A stretch of DNA of 27,373 nt from UBA4416 sp046594225 (GCA_046594225.1 JBKJPW010000136.1:1-27373); one strand, 5' to 3'; positions 8,901 through 16,583 are shown, counted from the stretch's first letter. Notes: generated by a model not told the origin, from the letters alone. Program-made: numbers and translations.

Positions 8901-9161
8901 GTTCCAAATGTATTTACACCAAATGGCGATAAGGCTAATGATTTATTTGTGATCTCTGGAATCAACATTACTTCATTCGAGTGTTCTATCTTTAACAGAT
9001 GGGGTAAATTAGTGTTTAGTTCATCCGACATTAATAACTCTTGGGATGGAAAAGTAAACGGCAGCGCCACTGACGATGGAACTTACTTTTATATTATTAA
9101 AGCCTCAGGTTCAACTGGAGATCCTATAAAAAAACAAGGTTATGTAACTGTTTTTAGATAA
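5922..9161 (+). CDS. SprB-repeat, PKD-domain surface protein with T9SS type B sorting domain
   Basis: A 1079-residue secreted protein. Residues 1-23 form a signal peptide. A cysteine-rich N-terminal region (to about residue 285) is followed by Ig-like segments and then a tandemly duplicated block: each copy holds a SprB repeat ('PLCNGQ...GTYSV.V.DN.GCSTSS'), an Ig-like 'STQYTC.VNDANGCS' segment and a third Ig-like segment. A PKD domain ('NFDDLGSGGTTFNWNFGNGG') lies near residues 912-985. The end is the CHU_C / gliding-motility type T9SS type B sorting domain, starting at 'LVPNVFTPNGDKANDLF' (about residue 993) with 'IFNRWGKLVF' and 'DDGTYFYII'. SprB itself is a mobile surface adhesin of gliding flavobacteria; proteins of this type are exported by T9SS and held on or released from the surface. 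The gene stands alone between its own promoter and a strong terminator. The ligand is unknown. Confidence 0.92.
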   Translation: MKNITRIIYIFSFLISFSQLLKASHGLPIVNPTYTIGATGVTISGFSDAATCGSGPYWMQTKLTCDPSLFANISPDACLNTYLQNWTGPGTSFNSFPWFNSILNVPNYNLASSWPDQCVLEPYNDVFIPFADLCPGKVYYFATREIVTASNGIGPFGAVNSFTVPGSVTTCTPGFIASNPSTSPSNPSCGGGVLLTINPPMGCKEKLTPIPGCSTCDSIVWWDPSGVIAVNTLTVMVNPTSTTTYTVGWDTCSPINKVNCATCPFNKTITVYVANTNALFAGPPTLCAGSTANFTAVFPALNDLWTVSPTTSVTPSSGVGPNFSPVFDNAGTFVVTHQSVNGACMDVQSQTITITPGITSSLSTSGGGCAGPSGFGTATISVTSSTVGLTYSWAPSGGTSNVETNIPFNSTYTVTLSNGGCVITKTVQITNNPPPTVTSFSVTSPLCNGQSNGVVVANLTSGNAPFTFTWSPTITQTTQTVTGVAAGTYSVFVSDNNGCSTSSIVTVTEPTVLSLITSSSSTICSGNSTTLTASASGGTAAYMYTWNPGNLNGSSPLVVSPSSSTQYTCSVNDANGCSTTQTVDITVGLPITASATSQSICASSGSVTLTPTVTSAGNGGPYTYTWSNGATTPTISVPANSTPSSDNYSVTISDGCTIPSAVAVFTVVTTTAPSVSSFNVAQPLCNGQLTGTVSVNLTGGSAPFSFTWSPTITQTTQTVTGVGAGTYSVQVLDNAGCSTSSVVIVSEPSVLTLTTSSSSTICFGNTATINTSAGGGTPGYTYTWNPGNINTGSTVVTPTASTQYTCTVNDANGCSQSQTVLVTLTPSLSVSATAMAMCVGDSLILVPIISSSGNGGPYTYSWNTGATTPTVMVYGSVPTSTNYVVTVSDGCSIPSATGVFTIATNPPPTVNIVADSLVGNAPLIVNFDDLGSGGTTFNWNFGNGGTSSVQNPSSQSYQTGGTYQVIFTSTSSSGCTARDTLSIVVIDLIPEMLVPNVFTPNGDKANDLFVISGINITSFECSIFNRWGKLVFSSSDINNSWDGKVNGSATDDGTYFYIIKASGSTGDPIKKQGYVTVFR
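7218..7931 (+). repeat. Tandem duplication within the SprB-repeat gene, copy 1
   Basis: First copy of a 714-bp (238-residue) unit comprising a SprB repeat and two Ig-like segments. Matching landmarks are exactly 714 bases apart, e.g. the 'TWSPTITQTTQTVTGV' segment at 7331 and 8045. Many third-codon positions differ, so the duplication is not recent. Confidence 0.85.
7932..8636 (+). repeat. Tandem duplication within the SprB-repeat gene, copy 2
   Basis: Second copy of the block, about 705 bp, ending where the PKD domain begins. The best-conserved part is the SprB repeat, where a stretch of 14 residues (SPTITQTTQTVTGV) is identical to copy 1. Confidence 0.85.
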
Positions 9162-9177
9162 TTAGAAACTAAATTAT

Positions 9178-9218
9178 AAAAGGGGCTGTCAAATTTCTTT
9201 GACAGCCCCTTTTGTTTT
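9178..9218 (+). terminator. Intrinsic terminator after the SprB-repeat gene
   Basis: A perfect 16-bp stem (9178-9193 with 9198-9213, core GGGGCTGTC/GACAGCCCC) with a 4-base loop TTTC and flanking A and T runs, followed by GTTTT. It lies 17 bases after the stop codon. The A run on the other side means it could work in both directions. Confidence 0.93.
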
Positions 9219-9280
9219 ATAAACAATGTTAGTCGTTAATATCTTAATGCTTCACTCAAAACATATAATTGTAAATACGC

Positions 9281-9288
9281 TATTTTTG
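9281..9288 (+). promoter_or_regulatory. -7 element (TATTTTTG) of the polysaccharide flippase gene
   Basis: TATTTTTG fits TAnnTTTG and lies 17 bases before the TTG start codon. No good -33 TTG is seen at 17-23 bases upstream, so the assignment rests on the -7 element and its place just after a terminator. Confidence 0.5.
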
Positions 9289-9305
9289 TGTATTAAATTA
9301 GAACT

Positions 9306-10790
9306 TTGTCAAACCCTCTCAAAAAACTAGCATCGCAAACAGCCGTTTATGGCTTGGGAAGTGTACTTCCTCGTGTGATCACTTTTTTGTATTCTTTTGT
9401 TTTAACGTATATTTTTGAACAACCATCCGAATTATCAGCTAACATAGAGTTTTACTCTTATATCAGCTTCGTAAATATTTTATTTACGTATGGTATGGAA
9501 ACGGCATTTTTTCATTTTTCCAATAAAATTGAAGATAAAGCACGAGTATACTCAACAGCATTAATATCAATTTTTGGAAGTAGCATAGGCTTATCGTTAT
9601 TGTTTGTTTTGTTTTCGGGCTCTATTGCTGATGTTATAAAAGAGCCAAAACATATTAATTATATCATTTGGTGTGTATTAATTGTAGCTACTGATGCTAT
9701 GATGGCGATTCCTTTTGCACGAATGCGTTTAAATAATCAAGCCAAAAAATTTGGACTGCTAAAACTATTAAATGTATTTGTGTTTATATTAATCTGTATT
9801 TTTTATTTCAATATCTGTAAGCCTGCCTATGTTAATAATCCAGAATCAGTTTTTGCAAAATTTTATAACCCTGAAGTTGGTGTTGGCTATATGTTTTTAG
9901 CGGGGCTTTTAGCCAATTTAGTGAGCTTATTGTTTTTGGCAAAAGAATTTATAGCCATACAATATGTGTTTGATAAAGACTTATGGAAACGCATGTTGAG
10001 CTACGCTTGGCCTTTATTAATACTAGGTTTCGCGGGAATGATTAACGAAACGTTCGACCGGGTTATTCTAAAATATTTATTACCAGAAGACGTGGCGCCT
10101 ACACAGTTAGGAATTTATGGTGCTTGTTACCGAATTGCCATGTTTATGACCATTTTTACAACGGCTTTTAAATATGCAGCGGAACCTTTCTTTTTTAGTC
10201 ATGCTAAACACGAGGATTCAAAAAAATTAAACGCCATGGTAATGAAGTACTATGTGTTGTTTTGTTTGTTTTTATTTTTAGGAACCATGATGAATTTGCC
10301 ATGGTTAAAATACGCTGTCAGCGAAAAATTTAGAGATGGCCTAGGCGTTGTACCTATTTTACTTTTAGCTAATTTATGTGTGGGTGTTTATTGGAATTTA
10401 TCTATTTGGTTTAAACTAACTGGTCAAACAAAATTTGGAGCCATGATAACAGTTATGGGAGCAGGAATTACTTTAGTTGTTAATTTTTACGGCATTCCTA
10501 AATTTGGATACATGGCTTGCGCTTGGGCTACATTGGCATCATACGGGTTTATGATGGTTACTTCCTATGTATTTGGACAAAAATATTATCCTGTAAAATA
10601 TAACTTACGAAGTATATTTGTGTTCACATTTTTAGCACTAAGTTTTTATTTTCTATCTACACTTTACAGCGGCATGGAAAACACCATCATTAAGTTAATA
10701 TTGAATAATATCTTGTTAGCTATATTTGCATTTATATTTTATAAATTAGAATTTGATAATTTAAAAAAATTAAAACAAATAGAATCGTAA
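9306..10790 (+). CDS. Polysaccharide/oligosaccharide flippase (Wzx-like, MOP superfamily)
   Basis: A 494-residue membrane protein with about 12-14 hydrophobic segments, of the polysaccharide biosynthesis (PF01943/PF13440-like) family in the MOP exporter superfamily. Members flip lipid-linked oligosaccharides across the inner membrane during O-antigen or exopolysaccharide assembly. The N-terminus 'NPLKKLASQTAVYGLGSVLPRVITF' is split here as NPLKKLASQ then TAVYGLGSVLPRV; it is the typical Bacteroidetes start, which supports the TTG at 9306-9308 as the real initiation codon because no ATG lies nearby. 'GFAGMINETFDRVILKYLL' and 'LGIYGACYRIAMFM' are family-like middle segments. It is followed by dUTPase, with an inverted-repeat element between them. 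The exact glycan carried cannot be determined. Lipid II flippases of the MurJ type are a less likely alternative. Confidence 0.88.
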   Translation: MSNPLKKLASQTAVYGLGSVLPRVITFLYSFVLTYIFEQPSELSANIEFYSYISFVNILFTYGMETAFFHFSNKIEDKARVYSTALISIFGSSIGLSLLFVLFSGSIADVIKEPKHINYIIWCVLIVATDAMMAIPFARMRLNNQAKKFGLLKLLNVFVFILICIFYFNICKPAYVNNPESVFAKFYNPEVGVGYMFLAGLLANLVSLLFLAKEFIAIQYVFDKDLWKRMLSYAWPLLILGFAGMINETFDRVILKYLLPEDVAPTQLGIYGACYRIAMFMTIFTTAFKYAAEPFFFSHAKHEDSKKLNAMVMKYYVLFCLFLFLGTMMNLPWLKYAVSEKFRDGLGVVPILLLANLCVGVYWNLSIWFKLTGQTKFGAMITVMGAGITLVVNFYGIPKFGYMACAWATLASYGFMMVTSYVFGQKYYPVKYNLRSIFVFTFLALSFYFLSTLYSGMENTIIKLILNNILLAIFAFIFYKLEFDNLKKLKQIES

Positions 10791-10792
10791 TA

Positions 10793-10925
10793 TTAACCAC
10801 ATAGGTAGATAGAAAATAGATTAAGTAAACGATAGCAGCTACGTTTTAAGCATAGATCTATGTGTAACGCAAAGCACTATTTTTAAACTCTTTCAATAAT
10901 ACAACCTATGTTTCTATGTGGTTAA
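10793..10925. repeat. 133-bp inverted-repeat element related to the GxxExxY flanks (MITE-like)
   Basis: Twelve identical bases (TTAACCACATAG) occur at 10793-10804 and, inverted, at 10914-10925. The right arm continues inward as AAACATAGG, so each end carries the same ACCACATAG / ACATAGG words as the repeats at 597-625 and 1065-1093. The interior has no useful ORF but holds a perfect palindrome, CATAGATCTATG (10851-10862). The element begins two bases after the flippase stop codon and ends 18 bases before the dUTPase ATG, filling that intergenic space just as the GxxExxY unit fills its own. It could be a deletion derivative of a mobile unit, or an RNA-structure element in the flippase-dut transcript. 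Confidence 0.7.
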
Positions 10926-10943
10926 AAACCAAAATATAAAATC

Positions 10944-11378
10944 ATGAAAATCAGAGTTGTTAATCAATCAAAACACGAATTACCTCAATACGCTACAGAA
11001 TTATCTGCCGGCTTGGATTTGAGAGCAAATATAGATTCTCCAATTGAATTAAAACCATTGGAAAGAATCTTAGTGCCAACAGGATTATTTATTGAATTAC
11101 ACAAAGGTTACGAAGCACAAATTCGTCCAAGAAGCGGATTAGCGTTTAAAAATGGAGTCACGGTGTTAAATTCACCAGGCACTATCGACGCTGATTATCG
11201 TGGCGAAGTAAAAGTATTATTGGTTAACCTTTCTAATACAACTTTTATCATTAATGATGGTGAACGCGTGGCACAAATGGTAATTGCCAAACACGAACAA
11301 ATTAGTTGGGAACAAACCTCATCTTTGGATGAAACCGAGAGAGGTGCCGGTGGTTTTGGGCATACTGGAACAAAGTAA
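10944..11378 (+). CDS. dut: Deoxyuridine 5'-triphosphate nucleotidohydrolase (dUTPase)
   Basis: Hydrolyses dUTP to dUMP and pyrophosphate, keeping uracil out of DNA and supplying the precursor of dTMP. At 144 residues it is the usual homotrimeric size, and all five motifs are visible: I 'AGLDLRA' (residues 22-28), II 'RPRSGLAF' (about 56-63), III 'NSPGTIDADYRGEV' (about 71-84), IV 'ERVAQMVI' (about 104-111) and V 'RGAGGFGHTG' (about 133-142). Motif III holds the catalytic aspartate and the uracil-binding tyrosine. The protein is cytoplasmic. It lies 18 bases downstream of the 133-bp inverted-repeat element, so any promoter of its own would fall within or against that element. Confidence 0.97.
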   Translation: MKIRVVNQSKHELPQYATELSAGLDLRANIDSPIELKPLERILVPTGLFIELHKGYEAQIRPRSGLAFKNGVTVLNSPGTIDADYRGEVKVLLVNLSNTTFIINDGERVAQMVIAKHEQISWEQTSSLDETERGAGGFGHTGTK

Positions 11379-11486
11379 ATATCTTGGTAAGCTTCCTATA
11401 ATACCCTAAAAAAATATTTATTTTTTACTTTTTTTGTACTATCTTGTAGTTAACTAAACATTGTTTCTTAACTAAATGAAAATGCT

Positions 11487-14400
11487 ATGAATTTAAATTT
11501 ACAAAAAATTGTTTTTGCTTTTTTTGCTACAACTGTTTCATTGTGCCTTTCGGCTCAAAATGAATTGTGGGTAAAAACTACTGCTGATAAGTATATCAAT
11601 GATACTAAAGTCAGAAGAAACTCAATTCCTGATAAAGCAGACTACTATCAATTAAATATAAATTTTTTAAAAAGTCAGTTAGTTGGGGCGCCAATTAGAG
11701 GTCAGTTTACAGGCAAGTCTCCTTTAATTATTAGCTTTCCAACAGCTGACGGTAAAATGGAACAATTTCGCGTCATGGAATCACCCATTATGCATCCCGA
11801 TTTATCGGCAAAATATCTTATGATTAAAACTTATGCAGCTCAAGGTATTGATGATCCAACATCTACCATGCGTTTTAGTATTACGCCATTTGGCTTACAT
11901 ACCATGGTTTTATCTGGTTTACATAGTGCTAATTATATTGATCCATACACAACTACTTCAAATGTATATATGGTGTATGATAAAAAATCGTTAGGAGCAA
12001 ACACACAAAATTTTGAATGTTTAACTAACGAAGATGTTGCATTACCATCTTTAACTAATGAGGTGGCAAAAGTATTAAATATTGATGATCAAAAATTAAG
12101 AACATACAGATTAGCACAATCTTGCAATGCTGAGTATGGAAATATTTTTGCTGGCACGGGAACGTTAGCACAACAAAAAGCTAATATTCAAGCACAAATG
12201 GTTATTACTATTAATCGTGTTAATGGTGTTTATGAAAGAGATTTATCCATCACTATGGAATTTGTTCCAAACAATGATTTAATTATTTATTTAGGCAGCA
12301 CAACAGCTGACCCTTGGAGTAATGAATGGAATACGAAGACAGCACAAACTATTGATGCTGCTATTGGCGTATCAAATTATGATATTGGACATAACTTTAA
12401 TACGACAGGTGGCGGTAACGCAGGTTGTCTTGCTTGCGTGTGCTTAAGCACTAGCCAAACTGGCACACATAAAGGACGTGGTTATACAGGAAGCACAAAC
12501 CCAACAGGCGATCCTTTTGATATTGATTATGTAGCCCATGAAATGGGTCATCAATATGGCGGTTATCACGTAATGAATACTTGTAGCAGAAGTGGAAATG
12601 GTGCAACAGAAGTAGAGCCAGCAAGCGGAAGTTCTATCATGGGTTACGCAGGTATTTGCGGAACAAATATTCAATCAAACAGCGATGATGATTTTAATTA
12701 TGTAAACGTTAGAGATATTAGTACTAACATAAAAACAGGAAACAGCAGTACTTGTGCTCAAATAACAAACCTAACAAATAACCCACCAACTGCCAATGCT
12801 GGAAACAATTATACAATTCCAAAAAGTACAGCTTATATTTTAGAGGGAACCGCTACTGATCCAGATGGTACAGCTTCATTAACGTATAATTGGAGTCAAA
12901 ATGACCCGGCTCAATCTCCCGGAAATGCGGCGCCATTGTCAACCTATGCAGTAGGACCGTTATACCGTTCTATTCCGCCAACTGTTTCACCTAACAGATG
13001 GATGCCAGCAATTACGACAGTTTTAAATAATACACTAGCATCAACTTGGGAAGTTACTCCTTCTGTTGCACGTACCATGAATTTCTCTTTTATTGTAAGA
13101 GATAATGATGTTACAGGCGGACAAACTGCTTCTGATTTAATGTTGGTAACAGTAGATGGCGCATCTGGGCCATTTGTTGTAACCTCTCAAGGCACAGCAA
13201 CTACATGGAATTCGGGCGCTAACGAAACCATTACTTGGAATGTAGCCAATACAACAGCTGCGCCAGTTAGTGCAGCTAATGTTAATATTTATTTATCCAC
13301 TGATGGCGGTTACACGTATCCAATTACGTTGGCAACTAACGTTCCTAATAATGGTTCTGCAATTATTACAGTGCCTGTAGTTACAACAACGCAAGCACGT
13401 GTTATGGTAAGAGGAGCTGGTAATATTTTTTATGATATCAATAACACAAACATTAATATACAAGCATCGGAATTTGTGATGAATTATAATTCTCCATCAG
13501 TAAGTGTTTGCCCACCTAATGATGCAGTATACACATTCACTTATAATACGTTTTTAGGGTTTAATGAAACTACTACTTTTTCAGCTTCGGGCTTACCTGC
13601 TGGCGCAACCGCTGTGTTCAATCCTGCTTCAGCAACAACAAATAGCACCGTAGTAACGATGACAATTACTGGATTAACTTCCGGAATGGTTGGTTCTTAC
13701 GCAGTATCTGCTATCGGAACAGCAAGTACGGTTACAAAGACAAATACGTTAACATTAAATGTATTATCTCCTTCTCCAAATCAAACTAACTTATCTTCAC
13801 CAGCTGATTTAGCAACAGGCGTTACCACATCTGCTAATTTAACTTGGGCTGCGGTATCTGGACCAGGAATTACGTATCAAATTCAAATTGCTACCGATGC
13901 AGGATTTACAACAATTGTAGATAATGCCACTGGGTTAACAACTAACTCATACAGTTCATCTGCTTTATTGTCGTCAACTACTTATTATTGGAGAGTCATG
14001 ACAACTAATGCTTGTGGATCATCATCTTACTCAACACCATTTTCGTTTACTACTAATTCTTGTAATATGTTAACTAGCGTTAATGTACCGGTAACTATTT
14101 CAGCAACGGGCACACCAACTGTTACATCAACTTTAACGGTTAGTACAACTGGAACAATTACAGATATAAATGTGGTAGGTTTAAATGGCACACATACGTA
14201 TATGAGCGATTTAGCATTTACATTACAAAGCCCTTCTGGAACTAGTGTTGTTTTATTTTCCGGAATTTGCACAAGTCAAAATGATTTTAATTTAAGTTTA
14301 GATGATGCTGCTCCAGCTGGCGCTATTCCTTGTCCGCCAACTACTGGAGGCACTTATCAACCGCAAGCTGTATTAAGCGCTTTTAACGGGCAGCTAGCGG

Positions 14401-14762
14401 CTGGTGTTTGGACATTAACGGTTGTTGATGATGCTAATGTAGACGGCGGTGCTTTAGCAGGTTGGGGATTATCTATTTGCACAAATGTAGTAACAGGAAT
14501 TAATCAAAACTCTTTCGATAATATTACTGCTATTTATCCTAATCCAACCAATGGCGTGTTTAATTTATTTATTGGATCACAAATTGAAGAAAGTTTTACT
14601 TATAAAGTAACTAATAGTTTAGGGCAGTTAATTGTTTCCGAAAAATTAGAATCTAATAAAACACAAGTGATTGATTTAACTGGAAAAGGCGCAGGTGTTT
14701 ATTTTGTAACGATACAAGGAGCAAATGGGATTAAAACTGAGAAAATTATTTTGCAAAAATAG
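11487..14762 (+). CDS. Secreted reprolysin-like zinc metalloprotease with Fn3, P-domain and T9SS sorting domain
   Basis: A 1091-residue exported protease. A signal peptide covers about residues 1-23. After a propeptide-like region comes a metzincin catalytic domain with HEMGHQYGGYH at 351-361 (ligands H351, H355, H361; catalytic E352) and the Met-turn 'SIMGYAGIC' near 393-401, as in M12B/reprolysin-like Bacteroidetes peptidases. Downstream are Ig/PKD-like segments, a fibronectin type III domain (about 765-857), a proprotein convertase P-domain (about 859-1000, 'MSDLAFTLQSPSGT...GVWTLTVVDDA...GGALAGWGLSIC'), and a type A T9SS sorting domain from about 1011 ('AIYPNPTNGVFNLFI...GVYFVTIQG') to the terminal lysine. 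It should act outside the cell on proteins; substrate unknown. The gene is monocistronic: a terminator follows 15 bases after the stop. A T-rich stretch near 11425-11440 may hold its promoter, but the match to TAnnTTTG is imperfect. Confidence 0.93.
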   Translation: MNLNLQKIVFAFFATTVSLCLSAQNELWVKTTADKYINDTKVRRNSIPDKADYYQLNINFLKSQLVGAPIRGQFTGKSPLIISFPTADGKMEQFRVMESPIMHPDLSAKYLMIKTYAAQGIDDPTSTMRFSITPFGLHTMVLSGLHSANYIDPYTTTSNVYMVYDKKSLGANTQNFECLTNEDVALPSLTNEVAKVLNIDDQKLRTYRLAQSCNAEYGNIFAGTGTLAQQKANIQAQMVITINRVNGVYERDLSITMEFVPNNDLIIYLGSTTADPWSNEWNTKTAQTIDAAIGVSNYDIGHNFNTTGGGNAGCLACVCLSTSQTGTHKGRGYTGSTNPTGDPFDIDYVAHEMGHQYGGYHVMNTCSRSGNGATEVEPASGSSIMGYAGICGTNIQSNSDDDFNYVNVRDISTNIKTGNSSTCAQITNLTNNPPTANAGNNYTIPKSTAYILEGTATDPDGTASLTYNWSQNDPAQSPGNAAPLSTYAVGPLYRSIPPTVSPNRWMPAITTVLNNTLASTWEVTPSVARTMNFSFIVRDNDVTGGQTASDLMLVTVDGASGPFVVTSQGTATTWNSGANETITWNVANTTAAPVSAANVNIYLSTDGGYTYPITLATNVPNNGSAIITVPVVTTTQARVMVRGAGNIFYDINNTNINIQASEFVMNYNSPSVSVCPPNDAVYTFTYNTFLGFNETTTFSASGLPAGATAVFNPASATTNSTVVTMTITGLTSGMVGSYAVSAIGTASTVTKTNTLTLNVLSPSPNQTNLSSPADLATGVTTSANLTWAAVSGPGITYQIQIATDAGFTTIVDNATGLTTNSYSSSALLSSTTYYWRVMTTNACGSSSYSTPFSFTTNSCNMLTSVNVPVTISATGTPTVTSTLTVSTTGTITDINVVGLNGTHTYMSDLAFTLQSPSGTSVVLFSGICTSQNDFNLSLDDAAPAGAIPCPPTTGGTYQPQAVLSAFNGQLAAGVWTLTVVDDANVDGGALAGWGLSICTNVVTGINQNSFDNITAIYPNPTNGVFNLFIGSQIEESFTYKVTNSLGQLIVSEKLESNKTQVIDLTGKGAGVYFVTIQGANGIKTEKIILQK

Positions 14763-14777
14763 TTTGATCTGAACATT

Positions 14778-14820
14778 AAAAAGCCCGATTCGCTAGTTAG
14801 CGAATTGGGCTTTTTTGTTT
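14778..14820 (+). terminator. Intrinsic terminator after the metalloprotease gene
   Basis: A stem of AAAAAGCCCGATTCGC with GCGAATTGGGCTTTTTT (one G-T wobble) and a 6-base loop TAGTTA, followed by TTTTTTGTTTTT. It ends the metalloprotease transcript and separates it from the sorting-domain remnant downstream. Confidence 0.92.
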
Positions 14821-14876
14821 TTAAAACATTAGTTCCAAAAAATTTAATGCGTACTTTTAATGTAAATTAATAAGCT

Positions 14877-15011
14877 ATGTTCTCATTTAACATCAAAGAA
14901 AACCAAGCGCCACAAAAAATTTCGTTAGATGCTTTTAGTTGTCGAATTTATTTTTACAAAGCAATGTCAGGTGATAAAGTAGTACAAAACAAGTTGGTAA
15001 TTATTAAGTAA
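14877..15011 (+). pseudogene. Remnant of a T9SS type A C-terminal sorting domain
   Basis: A 44-codon frame with ATG at 14877, too short to be a usual gene. Its last 27 residues, 'DAFSCRIYFYK' followed by 'AMSGDKVVQNKLVIIK', match the end of type A T9SS sorting domains ('SSGIYFYKA...KLVIIK'), with the conserved Gly of SSG-I-Y replaced by Arg. The front half of the domain (PNP motif) and the whole exported part are missing, and a stop codon lies two codons upstream of the ATG. It is not a close copy of any other sorting domain in the window. Its TAA overlaps the ATG of the next gene by one base (TAATG), so if translated it could couple to it. I read it as the decayed 3' end of a lost cargo gene. 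Confidence 0.65.
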
Positions 15012-16510
15012 TGCGTTTAGTTAAGTTATATATATTGATGTTATGCTTGCTTTACAATGTAAGCACTTCACAGATATATTTTAATAATCGTTACGATAAT
15101 TTTAATAATGGAGATTTAAACACAGGAATTAATTTGCTTGGTCAAGATTATTTGATGTATGGATGTGCAGTAAATAGTTTTAGTTTTTATTCACTGAATT
15201 TGGGTATCGTAAATTCAAATGGCGTAAGAATAAAAAATAAAACATACAATTTTGGATCGAATTTGTTGATTCCAAATAATAATAAGTGTTTAATAAATTC
15301 TCCTCATAATTTTATTATAAGCGGAGGAAATTTTTACAAACCAGACACGAGCTTAGTTTTTTTGTGGAGATTTGATGACAACCTTGATAGTTTGGATTAT
15401 AAGGAATATGGTTTTTTAAATAAAACAAATCAAGTAATGGGTCTTATTAAAGATCCAACTAAATATATTTACATGGTGGGTTGGGTTGATTCCCTTTACA
15501 AGAATACTGATATTTTGTTAATCAAAGTTGATACTTTAGGAAATGAAATTTGGAAAAAGAAGATAGGTCTTGTAGGTTGGGATGAAATCGGTTGGGGGAT
15601 TAGAATGAGTAGTGATGGTAAGTTATTAATTTCGGGTAATAAACGAGTTCATAATGGAACTTTTAACGGAGCTTATATTTTAAAAGTAGATACCAGCGGT
15701 GCGGTGATGTGGCAACAACATTTTCCAAGCAATCAAGGCTTGGCAGCCACTGCATTAGTTGAGTTACCCAATACAGATATTGTTGCCATTGCAGGCAAAG
15801 GTTATGGCGGCAACACCCGCATGGAATTAATAAAATTAGATTCAGCAGGCAACCTCATATTTGATAAAGAATATGGTTCGTTTAATGATAGAGCTGAGCC
15901 ATACTCTATGATAATGAATGATAAAGGAAACTTAGTAGCAGTAGGTCAAAATTATTATCCAACATTAGGTGGCAAGGTAAATGGCTTAATGTATGAATTT
16001 AATCAAAACGGCGATAGTTTGTTTAGTAAAGAATACGCCATACAACCAGGCAGTCAAAATTATTTTAGAGATGTAGTTCAGGCACCAGATAAGGGGTATG
16101 TGTTTTCGGGATTTATAAGTCCTTTGTTTGCCAATGGCGGAACAGGCAATCAGGATATTTGGTTGCTAAAAACTGATAGTACTTTTTGTGAGAGCGCAGT
16201 AAATTGTGGTTATCCAACTAGCATACTGGAGGCTGAGCTTGTCGAAGCCGGAGAAGGGCTGGGGCTGAAATTGTTCCCAAACCCAGCTGCTAACTCAATT
16301 ACTTTTAAATTTGAACAAGAGTTGAGTAAAGATGTAAAAGTGATATTCACAGATGTTTTAGGGAAATTTGTTTTAGAATTTCCATTGCAATTGAATAGCA
16401 ATCATTCAGCTACATTAAATGTAAGTGATTTACCAAGTGGCTTGTATTATTACAACATCAAACAACCAAATGCTGTAAATATTGCAGGTAAAATTGTTTT
16501 ACAGAAGTAA
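15011..16510 (+). CDS. Secreted beta-propeller-like protein with T9SS type A sorting domain
   Basis: A 499-residue protein of no assigned function. Residues 1-20 form a signal peptide. The body is built from repeated blades with the pattern 'DILLIKVDTLGNEIWKKKIG', 'YILKVDTSGAVMWQQHF', 'LIKLDSAGNLIFDKEYG', 'MYEFNQNGDSLFSKEYA' and 'DIWLLKTDS', a propeller-like arrangement often seen in Bacteroidetes secreted proteins. The sorting domain starts near residue 420 ('KLFPNPAANSITFKF') and ends 'GKIVLQK'. Between the two lies a GC-rich insert from a palindromic repeat (16231-16249) that adds about ten residues to the linker. The ATG at 15011 overlaps the stop of the sorting-domain remnant (TAATG); no separate promoter is obvious. 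Downstream lies a multi-hairpin repeat before the convergent hldD. Confidence 0.85.
   Translation: MRLVKLYILMLCLLYNVSTSQIYFNNRYDNFNNGDLNTGINLLGQDYLMYGCAVNSFSFYSLNLGIVNSNGVRIKNKTYNFGSNLLIPNNNKCLINSPHNFIISGGNFYKPDTSLVFLWRFDDNLDSLDYKEYGFLNKTNQVMGLIKDPTKYIYMVGWVDSLYKNTDILLIKVDTLGNEIWKKKIGLVGWDEIGWGIRMSSDGKLLISGNKRVHNGTFNGAYILKVDTSGAVMWQQHFPSNQGLAATALVELPNTDIVAIAGKGYGGNTRMELIKLDSAGNLIFDKEYGSFNDRAEPYSMIMNDKGNLVAVGQNYYPTLGGKVNGLMYEFNQNGDSLFSKEYAIQPGSQNYFRDVVQAPDKGYVFSGFISPLFANGGTGNQDIWLLKTDSTFCESAVNCGYPTSILEAELVEAGEGLGLKLFPNPAANSITFKFEQELSKDVKVIFTDVLGKFVLEFPLQLNSNHSATLNVSDLPSGLYYYNIKQPNAVNIAGKIVLQK
16231..16249 (+). repeat. In-frame palindromic repeat GGCTGAGCTTGTCGAAGCC
   Basis: A 19-base sequence with GGCT/AGCC ends, whose complement is GGCTTCGACAAGCTCAGCC, a word I recall as dispersed in very many copies in Bacteroidetes and other genomes. 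It encodes E-A-E-L-V-E-A (residues 407-413) in the linker before the sorting domain. The surrounding 16228-16267 patch is GC-rich against an AT-rich gene. Confidence 0.75.
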
Positions 16511-16536
16511 CAGTCAGTTAGTGAGTACTTGAGAAA

Positions 16537-16565
16537 TTGTTAGTGTGTTTTACCACGCTTAACAA
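16537..16565. other. Imperfect stem-loop after the propeller-like gene
   Basis: TTGTTAG-TGTG pairs with CACG-CTTAACAA around the loop TTTTAC, with one bulged base and one G-T pair. It lies 27 bases after the stop codon and lacks a T run, so it is at best a weak terminator or an mRNA-stabilising stem. Confidence 0.35.
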
Positions 16566-16583
16566 CTATTGCTTAATTAAGGA

